Source of the DNA: Paenibacillus rubinfantis
GTDB lineage: Bacteria; Bacillota; Bacilli; Paenibacillales; Paenibacillaceae
Length of the DNA: 64,000 nucleotides
Assembly (NCBI RefSeq): GCF_001486505.1
Contig: NZ_LN909064.1
Location: forward strand, 434,001 to 498,000
Direction: 5' to 3'
Part shown: positions 27,644 to 36,549 of the stretch, piece after piece
How positions within the stretch are numbered: the first letter of the stretch is position 1
How the letters are laid out: every line of letters starts with the position of its first letter
Program-made: the position numbers and the translations under genes
Notes under the pieces: model-generated
Database searches by the model: none
What the model was told of the DNA's origin: nothing
The model's input: only the letters and a program-made list of their open reading frames with translations

Positions 27644-29350
27644 TTAGGGGGTTCCTACCGACAGCTCGGTATCGTAATCGTAGCTGTTCAAGGATTTCGT
27701 CAGGATATGGACATGAACGTTCCAGCGGCCGCCCATCGTGATCAACTCGCGTACCTCGGTTGGAGAGCTGCCGGGGAAGATGATTTCCGTCGTTCCCATA
27801 TCCATCTCCTTCGACGTTAGCTGCAAAGTCACTTGCTCCACATCGGTGCGGGGGTGACCCTCCGGCCCGTCTACGCTGACCTGAAAGGTGTTAGTGCCTA
27901 AGGCATTTGGAGCTATGCGAATCATTACTGTTGTCCCGTCATCCAGCTGTTTCGTCAAAGTCGCGGGACCGGGGGAGGCCGAAGCCGTAGGCAAATTCGC
28001 CAGGACAGCAGCTAACACAAGCACGACTAGGCCGGTTCCAAATTCCGTCCATACGCCGGCGGCGCTTAGCGGTTTGCCTGCCCGTCTTCCACGCAGGAAG
28101 GACCAAGCACCGAGCAGCAGGCAGATCAGAGTCAGGGCGATCTTTAGTATCAGGACGCGGCCATACGCCGTATGCGTAAACGAGTACAGTGTCGGCACAT
28201 GCAGCAAGCTTCCGTACACACCGGACACCATCAGGATGGCTACCATGAGGAAGGCGAGCAGAGAGAAGCGCCGGACTGTACGCCAAGTCAAGGGAAGCTG
28301 CGGCGTTCCGGACGGATGAGCCTTGTCTTCGGCAGCGGGCAAAGTTGCCACCGGAAGCAAAAATGCTAAAGCGCCAACGCCGCCCAGCCAGATCAACGAT
28401 GCGGCCAGGTGCAGGAAGTCCATCGTGATGGCAAGCCCGGGAAGCTCTGCGGTGGCGGCATGTCCGATAAAAGCCTTGGACAGCAGCAGGCCAAGGCCAA
28501 ATACCAGTCCGCCAGCCAGCGATAGCAGCCGGGGACGGGTGATCCGGCTGGTTCGCAGCAGGAACACCGTCCACAAGAGCCAGCCCCCCAGCAGCAGGAG
28601 TTGAATCTTCCAGATTTCCCCGAAGGTCGTATAAACCAGCGTTTGCCGCCAAAGCTCCGGATCAAACGCTTCTCTCCAACCGCCGCCTGCATCGTTGGCC
28701 GTTTGCTGCGGCAAACTAAGCAGGATGCCGGCGGAGGCGGCGATCAGTCCGGCCAGCAAGACGGCGCGGCTGCGCCGCTTCAAGCGCTCGGGCCAGGCGT
28801 TGTCCAGGCGGGGGAGGAGCCAGGCGTGGAAGACGACAGTCCCAAGATAACCAGCCATTCCGCCATAGAACAACCATCGAACCAGCACTAGACTCCAGCC
28901 CGGGAAGGAATTGCCGCTATCCGTTGTCGGATGGATGGGGAGGCCGTTGTTGGTATCGCCGCGTCCGATTTGAAACGGAATCGTTCCGGAGATGGCGTGT
29001 CCGTCGCCGGACACGACGTTCCATTTTGCCGTGTACAGGCCTTCCGGGAGGTTCGGCTGCAATGAAGCGGTCAACCGGGAGGGCTGTCGAGGGTCGATTC
29101 CCGCTCCCCCGTCATTGACGATATTTCCATTGGGTCCGATGACTTCGAGCTTGTGAAAGCCGGCTTCGATCGGTTCATTAAATTCGATTTCAAAGGTCGC
29201 GGGAGACGTGTCCAAGGTTTCGTTAGCCGCCGGTTGCGAAGAAACGACGTAAGCGTGGGCGGAAGCAGAAGCCGGTGCCAGGATGAGAAGGGCGGCGCAA
29301 GCTGCAGCCGCGAACAAAGTCCATTTACGAAACAAGATGTTCAATCGCAT
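27644..29350 (-). CDS. ycnJ: CopC-CopD fusion copper transport protein (YcnJ)
   Basis: 568 residues. A signal peptide ends in SASA, and the mature protein begins HAYVVSSQPAANETLDTSPA, a CopC domain with the N-terminal His copper ligand. About eight transmembrane helices of a CopD domain follow (about residues 150-440), then a C-terminal extracytoplasmic domain (about 450-568). YcnJ homologues import copper. It lies 38 bp upstream of ycnI, with no YcnK-type repressor gene beside it. Confidence 0.92.
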   Translation of the reverse strand: MRLNILFRKWTLFAAAACAALLILAPASASAHAYVVSSQPAANETLDTSPATFEIEFNEPIEAGFHKLEVIGPNGNIVNDGGAGIDPRQPSRLTASLQPNLPEGLYTAKWNVVSGDGHAISGTIPFQIGRGDTNNGLPIHPTTDSGNSFPGWSLVLVRWLFYGGMAGYLGTVVFHAWLLPRLDNAWPERLKRRSRAVLLAGLIAASAGILLSLPQQTANDAGGGWREAFDPELWRQTLVYTTFGEIWKIQLLLLGGWLLWTVFLLRTSRITRPRLLSLAGGLVFGLGLLLSKAFIGHAATAELPGLAITMDFLHLAASLIWLGGVGALAFLLPVATLPAAEDKAHPSGTPQLPLTWRTVRRFSLLAFLMVAILMVSGVYGSLLHVPTLYSFTHTAYGRVLILKIALTLICLLLGAWSFLRGRRAGKPLSAAGVWTEFGTGLVVLVLAAVLANLPTASASPGPATLTKQLDDGTTVMIRIAPNALGTNTFQVSVDGPEGHPRTDVEQVTLQLTSKEMDMGTTEIIFPGSSPTEVRELITMGGRWNVHVHILTKSLNSYDYDTELSVGTP

Positions 29351-29659
29351 TCAGCCCTCATTTAGATAGTCTATTAACTTCCTCACAATGATTACCATTT
29401 TACATGGATTAATTACGCCTGAGTATGACTAGAATGGGCTATATCGTACCCTAATCTGGATTCACTTGTGTCTGAATTGTGAAGTGTCAAAAACTAAAAT
29501 TTGCATAAAAGTACAGGTTGATTTGCACAAATATACATAATTTTTAAACAAAAACACTAACTTTGAATGTTAACTATTTCAAAAGTGATAAGGGTAAATT
29601 ACAATGGGGGTTAGTCCATAGCTTAAGGCGAGTTTGAACATAATGAAGGAGGATATAAA
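29351..29659. other. AT-rich divergent promoter region between ycnJ and ddh
   Basis: About 310 bp. A partial dyad around 29385-29402 (CAATGATTACCATTTTA) could be a metalloregulator site, but it matches neither the CsoR operator seen elsewhere in this window nor a clear Fur or Zur box. No ORF. Confidence 0.4.
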
Positions 29660-30634
29660 GTGGCAACAATTAAGGTAGGTATCGTAGGTTACGGGAATCT
29701 GGGACGGGGTGTGGAGCTGGCGTTAAAACAAAATCCCGATTTCCAATTGAAAGCGATTTTTTCGCGCAGACAACCGGACGAGGTGGCGTCGGCTAACGGC
29801 GTGGTGCACATCTCTGAAATTGAAAAATATAAGGGAGACATCGATGTACTGCTTTTATGCGGCGGGTCGGCTACGGATCTTCCGGAGCAAGGACCGCAGC
29901 TTGCAGCGATGTTTAATACCGTTGATAGCTTTGATACGCATGCCAAAATTCCGGAATACTTCGCAAAAGTGAACGAGGTAGCGGAGAAAGCGGGAACGAT
30001 CAGCGTCATTTCAACCGGTTGGGATCCCGGCTTGTTCTCGCTGAACCGTCTCTTAGCCGAATCCGTGCTGCCGGAAGGGAAAGACTATACGTTCTGGGGC
30101 AAAGGCGTAAGCCAAGGGCACTCCGACGCCATTCGCCGCGTGGCAGGCGTGAAGAACGGCGTTCAATATACGATTCCAGTCGAGGCGGCGGTCGAGCGTG
30201 TGCGCCAAGGCGAAAATCCAGAGTTGTCCACGCGTGAGAAACATCTGCGCGAGTGCTTCGTGGTTGCGGAAGAAGGGGCTGATCTGGCGAAAATTGAGCA
30301 AGAGATCAAGGAGATGCCGAACTATTTTGCGGATTACGACACGATCGTTCATTTCATCAGTGAGGAAGAGCTGAAAGCAAGTCACTCCGCGATGCCGCAT
30401 GGCGGCATGGTACTGCGCAGCGGCCGGACCGGACAAGGCAATACACAGCTGATCGAGTTCAGCCTGAAGCTGGACAGCAACCCGGAATTTACGGCCAGCG
30501 TACTGGTTGCTTATGCTCGTGCGGCGTACAAGCTGTCGCAAGCAGGTCAGTCGGGGGCGAAGACCGTGTTTGATATTCCGTTTGGTCTGCTGTCTCCAAA
30601 ATCGCCGGAGCAGCTGCGTAAAGAACTGCTGTAA
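29660..30634 (+). CDS. ddh: meso-diaminopimelate D-dehydrogenase
   Basis: 324 residues starting at GTG with AAGGAGG upstream. The NADPH-binding motif GIVGYGNLGRGVE, then FSRR, LLLCGGSATDLPEQGP, STGWDPGLFS, and WGKGVSQGHSDAIRR are characteristic of DAP dehydrogenase, which reductively aminates tetrahydrodipicolinate to meso-DAP in one step for lysine and peptidoglycan synthesis. Monocistronic, ending at a strong terminator. Confidence 0.95.
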   Translation: MATIKVGIVGYGNLGRGVELALKQNPDFQLKAIFSRRQPDEVASANGVVHISEIEKYKGDIDVLLLCGGSATDLPEQGPQLAAMFNTVDSFDTHAKIPEYFAKVNEVAEKAGTISVISTGWDPGLFSLNRLLAESVLPEGKDYTFWGKGVSQGHSDAIRRVAGVKNGVQYTIPVEAAVERVRQGENPELSTREKHLRECFVVAEEGADLAKIEQEIKEMPNYFADYDTIVHFISEEELKASHSAMPHGGMVLRSGRTGQGNTQLIEFSLKLDSNPEFTASVLVAYARAAYKLSQAGQSGAKTVFDIPFGLLSPKSPEQLRKELL

Positions 30635-30677
30635 TCGGTCGTGGGCAAGCTGATCGTTTGTTCATTATAAGCAGAGG

Positions 30678-30735
30678 TTAAGAGGTTGTCCTAGGTAGGT
30701 GAATTTAGCTGCCTTGGGACAGCCTCTTATTTTTT
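30678..30735 (+). terminator. intrinsic terminator after ddh
   Basis: AAGAGGTTGTCC and GGACAGCCTCTT form a stem with an internal AGGT/GCCTT extension, followed by a T-rich tail. Confidence 0.85.
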
Positions 30736-30827
30736 GAGACTAGGATTAAAAGTCACGAAAATGTCGCATTCCACCTTGACACGACGGAGGAGAAGAGGGT
30801 GTGCGAAACAAATTGCAACAACTTTTA

Positions 30828-30845
30828 TTGTGAACTAAATCACAA
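30828..30845. promoter_or_regulatory. Rex-type operator upstream of the quinol oxidase operon
   Basis: TTGTGAACTAAATCACAA has the Rex (redox repressor) half-sites TTGTGA and TCACAA spaced as in the published consensus. It lies about 300 bp before the oxidase genes. Confidence 0.6.
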
Positions 30846-30896
30846 AATACAGAATTAATATGACAATTCTGCGAACTCTGATAGGCCGAAGCTGCA

Positions 30897-30914
30897 TTGT
30901 GAACAATTATCAAA
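30897..30914. promoter_or_regulatory. second, weaker Rex-like site
   Basis: TTGTGAACAATTATCAAA has one good half-site and one degenerate half-site, 69 bp after the first. Confidence 0.4.
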
Positions 30915-31142
30915 ATCGCTGAATTTGCCGGATAATGCCCGAAAATCGCCTTAAATCAACTTTCCGAGTTGTGTAAAGGATAAAAGTCACACGAACTACT
31001 GTCATTAAATTACAGATATAACAATCTCTATGAATTGTTATTCAACCTCTCCTTTCCTAACATGAAAGTAGCTGATCGAACGAAGCCATTTCCTTAGTTA
31101 AGGGGATGGCGTTCATAACGTAGAAAGGGGTATCGGTATCCT

Positions 31143-32096
31143 ATGAAAAGGAAAGGGTTGCTGCTCGCTTTATTTTCAGCCCTCCTTGTCCTCCTGACCG
31201 GGTGTAATCAATTAACGGTATTAAATCCGAAAGGTCCGGTGGCCAAGACCCAATCGCAAGTCATCATTTTCTCTATTTTAACGATGGCTGTTATTTTGCT
31301 GGTCGTTTATACGCTGTACATTTACATGCTAACGAAATATCGTGCCTCCAAAGCGGCTCCGGATTACGAACCGCCGCATGTGGAAGGAAGCAAATGGTTG
31401 GAAATTACCTGGATTACGATCCCGGTGATTATCGTGGCGGTGCTGTCGGTTGTTACGGTACGCAGTACATCGGCCGTGGAAAAGGTGCCTGAAGGCTACG
31501 AGGATCAAAAACCACTCGTGATTTACGCTTCCTCCTCCAACTGGAAATGGCATTTCAGCTATCCAGAAGAGGGCATTGAGACCGTAAACTACGTGAACAT
31601 CCCAACGAACCGTCCGGTTGAGTTCCGGCTGTATTCGTTTGGTCCGATTACGAGTTTCTGGATTCCGCAGTTAGCTGGTCAGAAATACGCGATGAGCGAT
31701 ATGGTGAATACGCTGAACATCGTTGCCGAACACGAAGGCTCGTACATGGGCAAAAACTCCAACTTCTCGGGCGAAGGCTTTGCGCATATGGAATTCGAAG
31801 CGCTGGCGATGGCGCCGTCCGAATATGACAAATGGATCGAAGAAGTGAAGGACACCGCTTCTGAGCTGACCGAGCCGGAGTTCGACAAATTGCTGGAGAC
31901 CGCTCATGTCGGCCGCCTGACGTTTACCTCGACCCATCTGGACTTCCGGCCTGCACCGGAAGGGGAGAATGCCGGCCATAACCATGGCGGCGAGAACGGA
32001 GCGGAGGACATGGACCACTCCGAAATGGATCACTCCTCGATGGATCACTCCGATATGGACATGACGGAATCTAACGAACACGAAGCTCATAATTAA
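31143..32096 (+). CDS. qoxA: cytochrome aa3 quinol oxidase subunit II
   Basis: 317 residues. A lipoprotein signal ends in LLTGC, followed by two transmembrane helices (about 37-60 and 80-103) and a cupredoxin-like domain. The copper-A ligands (CxxxC) are absent, which points to a quinol rather than cytochrome c oxidase. The C-terminal 45 residues form a His/Met/Asp-rich tail (repeats of MDHSEMDHSSMDHSDMD type) that could bind metal and is not usual for the subunit. First of four genes in the operon. Confidence 0.92.
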   Translation: MKRKGLLLALFSALLVLLTGCNQLTVLNPKGPVAKTQSQVIIFSILTMAVILLVVYTLYIYMLTKYRASKAAPDYEPPHVEGSKWLEITWITIPVIIVAVLSVVTVRSTSAVEKVPEGYEDQKPLVIYASSSNWKWHFSYPEEGIETVNYVNIPTNRPVEFRLYSFGPITSFWIPQLAGQKYAMSDMVNTLNIVAEHEGSYMGKNSNFSGEGFAHMEFEALAMAPSEYDKWIEEVKDTASELTEPEFDKLLETAHVGRLTFTSTHLDFRPAPEGENAGHNHGGENGAEDMDHSEMDHSSMDHSDMDMTESNEHEAHN

Positions 32097-32120
32097 TCAA
32101 CGGGAAGGGAGTACCTAAAC

Positions 32121-34094
32121 ATGAAATGGGACGAATTTTTCGTCACAGGTGAGCCGATGATCTACGGCGCGATGGTTAGCATCGTGGTCGCATCGCTGGC
32201 GATCCTCATCGGACTGACCTATTTTAAAAAATGGGGCTGGCTGTGGCGCGAATGGTTAACAACCGTTGATCATAAGCGAATCGGCATCATGTATATTATT
32301 GCGGCGCTGCTGATGCTCTTCCGCGGCGGCGTGGATGCGCTGCTCATGCGGGCTCAGCTGGCAATTCCGGAGAACGGGCTGCTGGATGCGCAGCATTATA
32401 ACGAAATTTTTACGACACACGGGGTTATTATGATCCTGTTTATGGCGATGCCGTTTATCGTCGGTTTGATGAATGTGGTGATTCCACTGCAAATCGGCGC
32501 GCGCGACGTCGCGTTTCCGCGGCTGAATGCCGTCAGCTTCTGGCTGTTCTTCGCCGGGGCCATGCTGTTTAACATCTCCTTCGTCATCGGGGGCTCCCCG
32601 GATGCTGGATGGACGGCATACTTCCCGCTGGCAAGCATCGAGTTCAGCCCAACGGTGGGCAACAACTATTACTCGATCGCAATCCAGATCGCAGGGATCG
32701 GGACGTTGATGACCGCAGTGAACTTCCTGGTGACGATTCTGAAAATGCGTGCGCCAGGCATGAAGCTGATGAAGATGCCGATGTTCACTTGGTCGGTATT
32801 GATCACCAACGTGATCATCCTGTTCGCGTTCCCGGTACTAACCGTGGCGCTGGCGCTGATGATGTTCGACCGGTTGTTTGGCACGCAGTTCTTTACGATG
32901 GCCAACGGCGGGATGGATATGCTCTGGGCCAACCTGTTCTGGGTATGGGGCCATCCGGAGGTTTACATCGTGATCTTGCCGGCCTTCGGGATTTACAGTG
33001 AAGTCATTTCGACCTTCTCGCGTAAAAACCTGTACGGATATAAATCCATGGTTTGGAGTATGATCGTTATTTCGCTGCTGTCGTTTGTCGTATGGGCGCA
33101 TCACTTCTATACGATGGGACACGGCGTGATGGTCAACGGGATCTTCTCGATTACCACGATGGCGATTGCCGTTCCGACCGGGGTTAAGATTTTCAACTGG
33201 CTGTTTACGTTGCAAAAAGGGCGCATCGAGTTTACGACGCCGATGCTGTACTCGCTTGCCTTTATTCCGATCTTTACGATCGGCGGGGTGACCGGGGTCA
33301 TGCTGGCAATGGCGAGCGCCGACTATCAATACCATAATACGATGTTCCTGGTGGCGCATTTCCACTACGTGCTGATTCCAGGTACAGTCTTTGCGGTTAT
33401 CGCCGGGTTCTATTACTGGTTCCCGAAACTGTTTGGCTTCCGGCTGAACGAGCGCCAAGGCAAACTGGCCTTCTGGATTATCGCAATCAGCTTTAACGTT
33501 ACCTTCTTGCCGCTGTTCTTCCTTGGTTTGAAAGGGATGACCCGGCGGATGTACACCTATTCGGAAAGCACGGGCTTTGGTCCGCTGAACTTGATCGCAT
33601 CGATCGGGGCGGTGGGACTCGCCATCGGGTTTATCGTTCTGGTGTACAACATTTACTGGAGCTTCCGTTACGCGGAGCGCGATACGACCGGCGATCCTTG
33701 GAACGCACGTACGCTGGAATGGAGCACGCATTCTCCGGTTCCGGAATACAACTTTGCGGTTGTACCGAAGGTGGATTCGCTGGATCCGTTCTGGGAAGCG
33801 AAGAAAAGCGGCAAAACGCTGTTCACGGACAAAATCGAAGAGATTCATATGCCGAACAACAGCGGCCAACCGTTTATTCTGGGCATGATTTTCTTATTCT
33901 TCGGATTCTTTATGGTCTTTAGCTGGTGGGTACCGGCGATTATCGCGGGACTCGGGATTATCATTATGTTGGCGGTACGCTCGTTTGAACGCGACCACGG
34001 CCGGCATATTCCGGTCAACGAAATCCTTAAAACCGAGCGGGCTTTGGCCAATCGGATGGACACGGATGCAGGATTGCGGGGTGAACACGCATGA
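32121..34094 (+). CDS. qoxB: cytochrome aa3 quinol oxidase subunit I
   Basis: 657 residues with about 14-15 transmembrane helices. TTHGVIMILFMAMPF (heme a His), WGHPEVYIVILPAFGIYSE (CuB His and cross-linked Tyr), WAHHFYTMG (CuB His pair) and HFHYVLI (heme His) are the catalytic motifs of heme-copper oxidase subunit I. Length matches QoxB/CyoB. It is 24 bp after subunit II and overlaps subunit III by 4 bp. Confidence 0.96.
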   Translation: MKWDEFFVTGEPMIYGAMVSIVVASLAILIGLTYFKKWGWLWREWLTTVDHKRIGIMYIIAALLMLFRGGVDALLMRAQLAIPENGLLDAQHYNEIFTTHGVIMILFMAMPFIVGLMNVVIPLQIGARDVAFPRLNAVSFWLFFAGAMLFNISFVIGGSPDAGWTAYFPLASIEFSPTVGNNYYSIAIQIAGIGTLMTAVNFLVTILKMRAPGMKLMKMPMFTWSVLITNVIILFAFPVLTVALALMMFDRLFGTQFFTMANGGMDMLWANLFWVWGHPEVYIVILPAFGIYSEVISTFSRKNLYGYKSMVWSMIVISLLSFVVWAHHFYTMGHGVMVNGIFSITTMAIAVPTGVKIFNWLFTLQKGRIEFTTPMLYSLAFIPIFTIGGVTGVMLAMASADYQYHNTMFLVAHFHYVLIPGTVFAVIAGFYYWFPKLFGFRLNERQGKLAFWIIAISFNVTFLPLFFLGLKGMTRRMYTYSESTGFGPLNLIASIGAVGLAIGFIVLVYNIYWSFRYAERDTTGDPWNARTLEWSTHSPVPEYNFAVVPKVDSLDPFWEAKKSGKTLFTDKIEEIHMPNNSGQPFILGMIFLFFGFFMVFSWWVPAIIAGLGIIIMLAVRSFERDHGRHIPVNEILKTERALANRMDTDAGLRGEHA

Positions 34095-34687
34095 AGGTAG
34101 ATCATACTTTGCCTTTGGAATATCAAACGGAGGAGAACAGTAACCGGGTTCTTGGGTTCTGGCTGTTCCTGGGTGCGGAAATCGTGCTCTTCGCGACGTT
34201 GTTCTCGGTGTATCTGACGCTGTGGAATCGGACTGGTAACGGGCCAAGCGGCGCGGAAATTTTCGAAATCGGGCCGGTGTTGGGCGAAACGTTCCTGCTG
34301 TTGACGAGCAGTTTCACCTGCGGGCTGGCGGTACACAGCATGCGTTTGGGGCTGAGAAAGCCGTTTATGGCTTTCTTCGCCATCACGCTGCTGCTAGGCC
34401 TCGGGTTCCTCGGCATCGAAATTACCGAGTTTGTCACTTACGTGCATGAAGGCGCAACGATCCAAACAAGCGCGTTCTTGTCGAGCTTGTTCGTCCTGTT
34501 GGGCACGCACGGCGCCCACGTGACGATGGGTCTGCTGTGGGGCGGCGGCCTGATGATTCAGGTGAAACGCGAAGGATTTACCCATGATACGGCGAATAAA
34601 TCGTTTATTTTTTCGCTGTACTGGCACTTCCTGGACGTGGTCTGGATCTTCATCTTCAGCTTTGTATACTTGAAAGGACTGATGTGA
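34091..34687 (+). CDS. qoxC: cytochrome aa3 quinol oxidase subunit III
   Basis: 198 residues with five transmembrane helices. LGFWLFLGAEIVLFATLFSVYL and the later GTHGAHVTMG and YWHFLDVVWIFIF are typical of the short five-helix subunit III of quinol oxidases. Coupled to subunit I by overlap. Confidence 0.95.
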   Translation: MKVDHTLPLEYQTEENSNRVLGFWLFLGAEIVLFATLFSVYLTLWNRTGNGPSGAEIFEIGPVLGETFLLLTSSFTCGLAVHSMRLGLRKPFMAFFAITLLLGLGFLGIEITEFVTYVHEGATIQTSAFLSSLFVLLGTHGAHVTMGLLWGGGLMIQVKREGFTHDTANKSFIFSLYWHFLDVVWIFIFSFVYLKGLM

Positions 34688-34688
34688 C

Positions 34689-34973
34689 ATGAAAAAACTA
34701 TTCCCGATTCAGCACGTCATGGGATATGTGTTCTCACTGATCCTTTCTGCCGTAGCGCTGTCGGTGGTTTTCTGGGATATGTCGTTTGGCGTAGGCATGA
34801 CGATCCTACTGGTCTGTGCGGCGATCCAGATGTCGGTTCAGCTGTTCCTGTTCATGCACATCGGCGAGAACCGCAGCAAAGGCGCCTTGTACGCCAACCT
34901 CGTATATGCCTTGTTCGTCGGGCTGGTGACCGTGTTTGGTACCTTGCTGACGATGATCTGGGGTTATCAGTAA
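34689..34973 (+). CDS. qoxD: cytochrome aa3 quinol oxidase subunit IV
   Basis: 94 residues with three transmembrane helices, beginning MKKLFPIQHVMGYVFSLILS. It contains QLFLFMHIGENR, matching QoxD/CyoD. It closes the four-gene operon and is followed by a terminator at 35005. Confidence 0.93.
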   Translation: MKKLFPIQHVMGYVFSLILSAVALSVVFWDMSFGVGMTILLVCAAIQMSVQLFLFMHIGENRSKGALYANLVYALFVGLVTVFGTLLTMIWGYQ

Positions 34974-35004
34974 GAGTGAAGCTAGTTATGTTGTTCGGAA
35001 AAGG

Positions 35005-35041
35005 AAACCCGTTGTCACGTATCGTGGCAGCGGGTTTTTTG
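35005..35041 (+). terminator. intrinsic terminator after the quinol oxidase operon
   Basis: AAACCCGTTGTCACG / CGTGGCAGCGGGTTT hairpin with a short loop, followed by six T residues. Confidence 0.88.
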
Positions 35042-35308
35042 GCGTTGGCGGGGGATGCTAGTGATGTAAGAAACGTATCGCTCTGCGCATTCATTGGCCG
35101 ATAGGAGAGTAATTGGTGGTGGGCTGTTTGCGGTCCGTTGGGTGGCGGTCGGCGGTGGATAGTGACAGGGCTAACGGAGCGTAAGTGGTTAGGATTCAAA
35201 TAGAAGAGCGGGCCAATTAGATAGTAAGGGACTGTAGAGCTGTGGTGTGTGTGGTGCTGGTTGGGGCTAGCGGACTGTGGGGCAGGGGTGAGTGGTGCGG
35301 TTGGGTAG

Positions 35309-35494
35309 GCTAACGGACTGTAGAGCCGTTATGTAGCGTCGGCTGGTCCTGCCTGGGCGCTAACGGACACCACGGCCGTTATTTTGGGGAATCTATGTTG
35401 TGAGGGGCCTTTTTCTACTGAATAAGGGCTGCTGGGTCCGTTAGCGTGGGAAATATAGCGGGAAATGACAAATAAGGTCGCTGAGGTCCGTTAC
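35309..35494. repeat. nested inverted-repeat element (TAACGGAC family), single set
   Basis: Two forward copies of a 24-bp-scale motif starting GCTAACGGAC and ending CCGTTAT (35309 and 35359) are followed by two inverted copies ending GGTCCGTTA (about 35420-35445 and 35469-35494). The same forward-forward-inverted-inverted order occurs three times at 60358-61221. More decayed copies flank it (35227, 35269, and TTACGTG.TCCGGTGCG units at 35515-35600). It fills much of the 730-bp gap before csoR. No ORF in this gap is credible. Confidence 0.75.
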
Positions 35495-35626
35495 GGGGGC
35501 GGTCGCGAGGTCGCGTTACGTGATCCGGTGCGCGGGGGCCGTGTTACGTGGTCCGGTGCGGGAGCCGTATTACGAGGTATGTTACAAGGTCCGCTGCGCG
35601 TCGAGAAAAAAGATTTGCAAAGCCTC

Positions 35627-35656
35627 TTTACATACCCCGTGGGGGTATATTATAAT
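35627..35656 (+). promoter_or_regulatory. csoR promoter with CsoR operator in the spacer
   Basis: TTTACA (35627-35632), an 18-bp spacer and TATAAT (35651-35656). ATACCCCGTGGGGGTAT at 35632-35648 fills the spacer and matches the CsoR operator (ACCC...GGGT dyad). Copper binding by CsoR should relieve repression. Confidence 0.85.
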
Positions 35657-35701
35657 GAACATACCACAGCAAACCACGCTGGTTTGGAAAGGAGGAGACG
35701 T

Positions 35702-36076
35702 ATGGCGAAGGTCGAGGGACACGAACATCCAGCGTCCGCACACTGCGAGGAGCATGGCGGACATCATGGCGCAATGGAAACGGAGAATGGCAAGCTGGTA
35801 CGACACAGCCACCATTCCGAAGCGATGAAGAGCAACCTGACCAGTCGTTTGAACCGGATTGAAGGGCAAATCCGCGGAATCAAAGGGCTGATCGAGAGGG
35901 ATACTTACTGTGACGATGTGCTGAACCAGATCGCCGCCGTGCAATCCGCGCTAAACAGCGTGGGCCGGCTGCTGCTGGAGGGACACATGAAGAGCTGCGT
36001 GGTCGAACGGATACAAGCGGGTGAGACCGAAGTGCTCGATGAGCTGCTGGTCACGGTCAACAAGCTGATGAAATAA
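35702..36076 (+). CDS. csoR: copper-sensing repressor CsoR
   Basis: About 124 residues from ATG 35702, which has AAAGGAGG upstream. The core domain contains SRLNRIEGQIRGIKGLIE, Cys in DTYCDDV, and His and Cys in LEGHMKSCVVE, the copper-binding C-H-C triad. The N-terminal 40 residues are unusually His-rich (CEEHGGHHG, RHSHHS) and may bind extra metal. It sits behind its own operator-containing promoter and ahead of copZ and copA. The frame is open to 35465, but that part crosses the promoter and repeats and is not coding. Confidence 0.93.
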   Translation: MAKVEGHEHPASAHCEEHGGHHGAMETENGKLVRHSHHSEAMKSNLTSRLNRIEGQIRGIKGLIERDTYCDDVLNQIAAVQSALNSVGRLLLEGHMKSCVVERIQAGETEVLDELLVTVNKLMK

Positions 36077-36082
36077 CAGTGG

Positions 36083-36098
36083 AACCCCCCCGGGGTAC
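36083..36098. promoter_or_regulatory. degenerate CsoR-like operator before copZ
   Basis: An AACCCCCCCGGGGTAC dyad lies between csoR and copZ. It is less symmetric than the sites at 35632 and 36499. Confidence 0.5.
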
Positions 36099-36141
36099 GC
36101 TGTAAGAGGACGCTATTATCATTTTATAGGAGGAAGATATC

Positions 36142-36342
36142 ATGCAAAATATAACGTTAAACGTAGAAGGCATGTCCTGCAATCATTGCGTGAAGTCGGT
36201 GGAAGGGGCAGTCGCCGGTTTGGGGGCTACAGGTAAAGTAGACCTGGCTGCGAAAAAAGTGGATGTCACGTTTGACGAATCCAAAGTAACGGTTGAGCAA
36301 ATTAAAGAAGCGATTGAGGATCAAGGCTACGATGTTGTTTAA
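36142..36342 (+). CDS. copZ: copper chaperone CopZ
   Basis: 66 residues: a single HMA domain with the copper-binding motif GMSCNHC at about residues 10-16 and the C-terminal IEDQGYDVV. It delivers Cu(I) to the ATPase CopA. AGGAGG precedes the ATG. Full length for the family. Confidence 0.95.
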   Translation: MQNITLNVEGMSCNHCVKSVEGAVAGLGATGKVDLAAKKVDVTFDESKVTVEQIKEAIEDQGYDVV

Positions 36343-36498
36343 GTCGCCGCGGTTATCGGGGATTGAGGCGTAAAGCCTTTGGCCGCGCGCCTTTGACCCG
36401 GGATCGGGCTTGGTGGCCCCCAGTGGGCCGCTACAACCGCGCGCTGGAAGCAACACGTGTTAGGAAGTTAAACGAGTAAGATTTCGCTCGTCTTCTAT

Positions 36499-36515
36499 AT
36501 ACCCCCATGGGGTAT
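36499..36515. promoter_or_regulatory. CsoR operator upstream of copA
   Basis: ATACCCCCATGGGGTAT is a near-perfect dyad of the same form as the csoR operator, 34 bp before the copA start. Confidence 0.82.
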
Positions 36516-36549
36516 TAAATATTGTGGGTTTTGAGATGGAGGAATCGTC

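Noticed and set aside
35465..35701. Upstream extension of CsoR
   Set aside because: It crosses the repeats, the promoter and the operator; ATG 35702 has a strong ribosome binding site.
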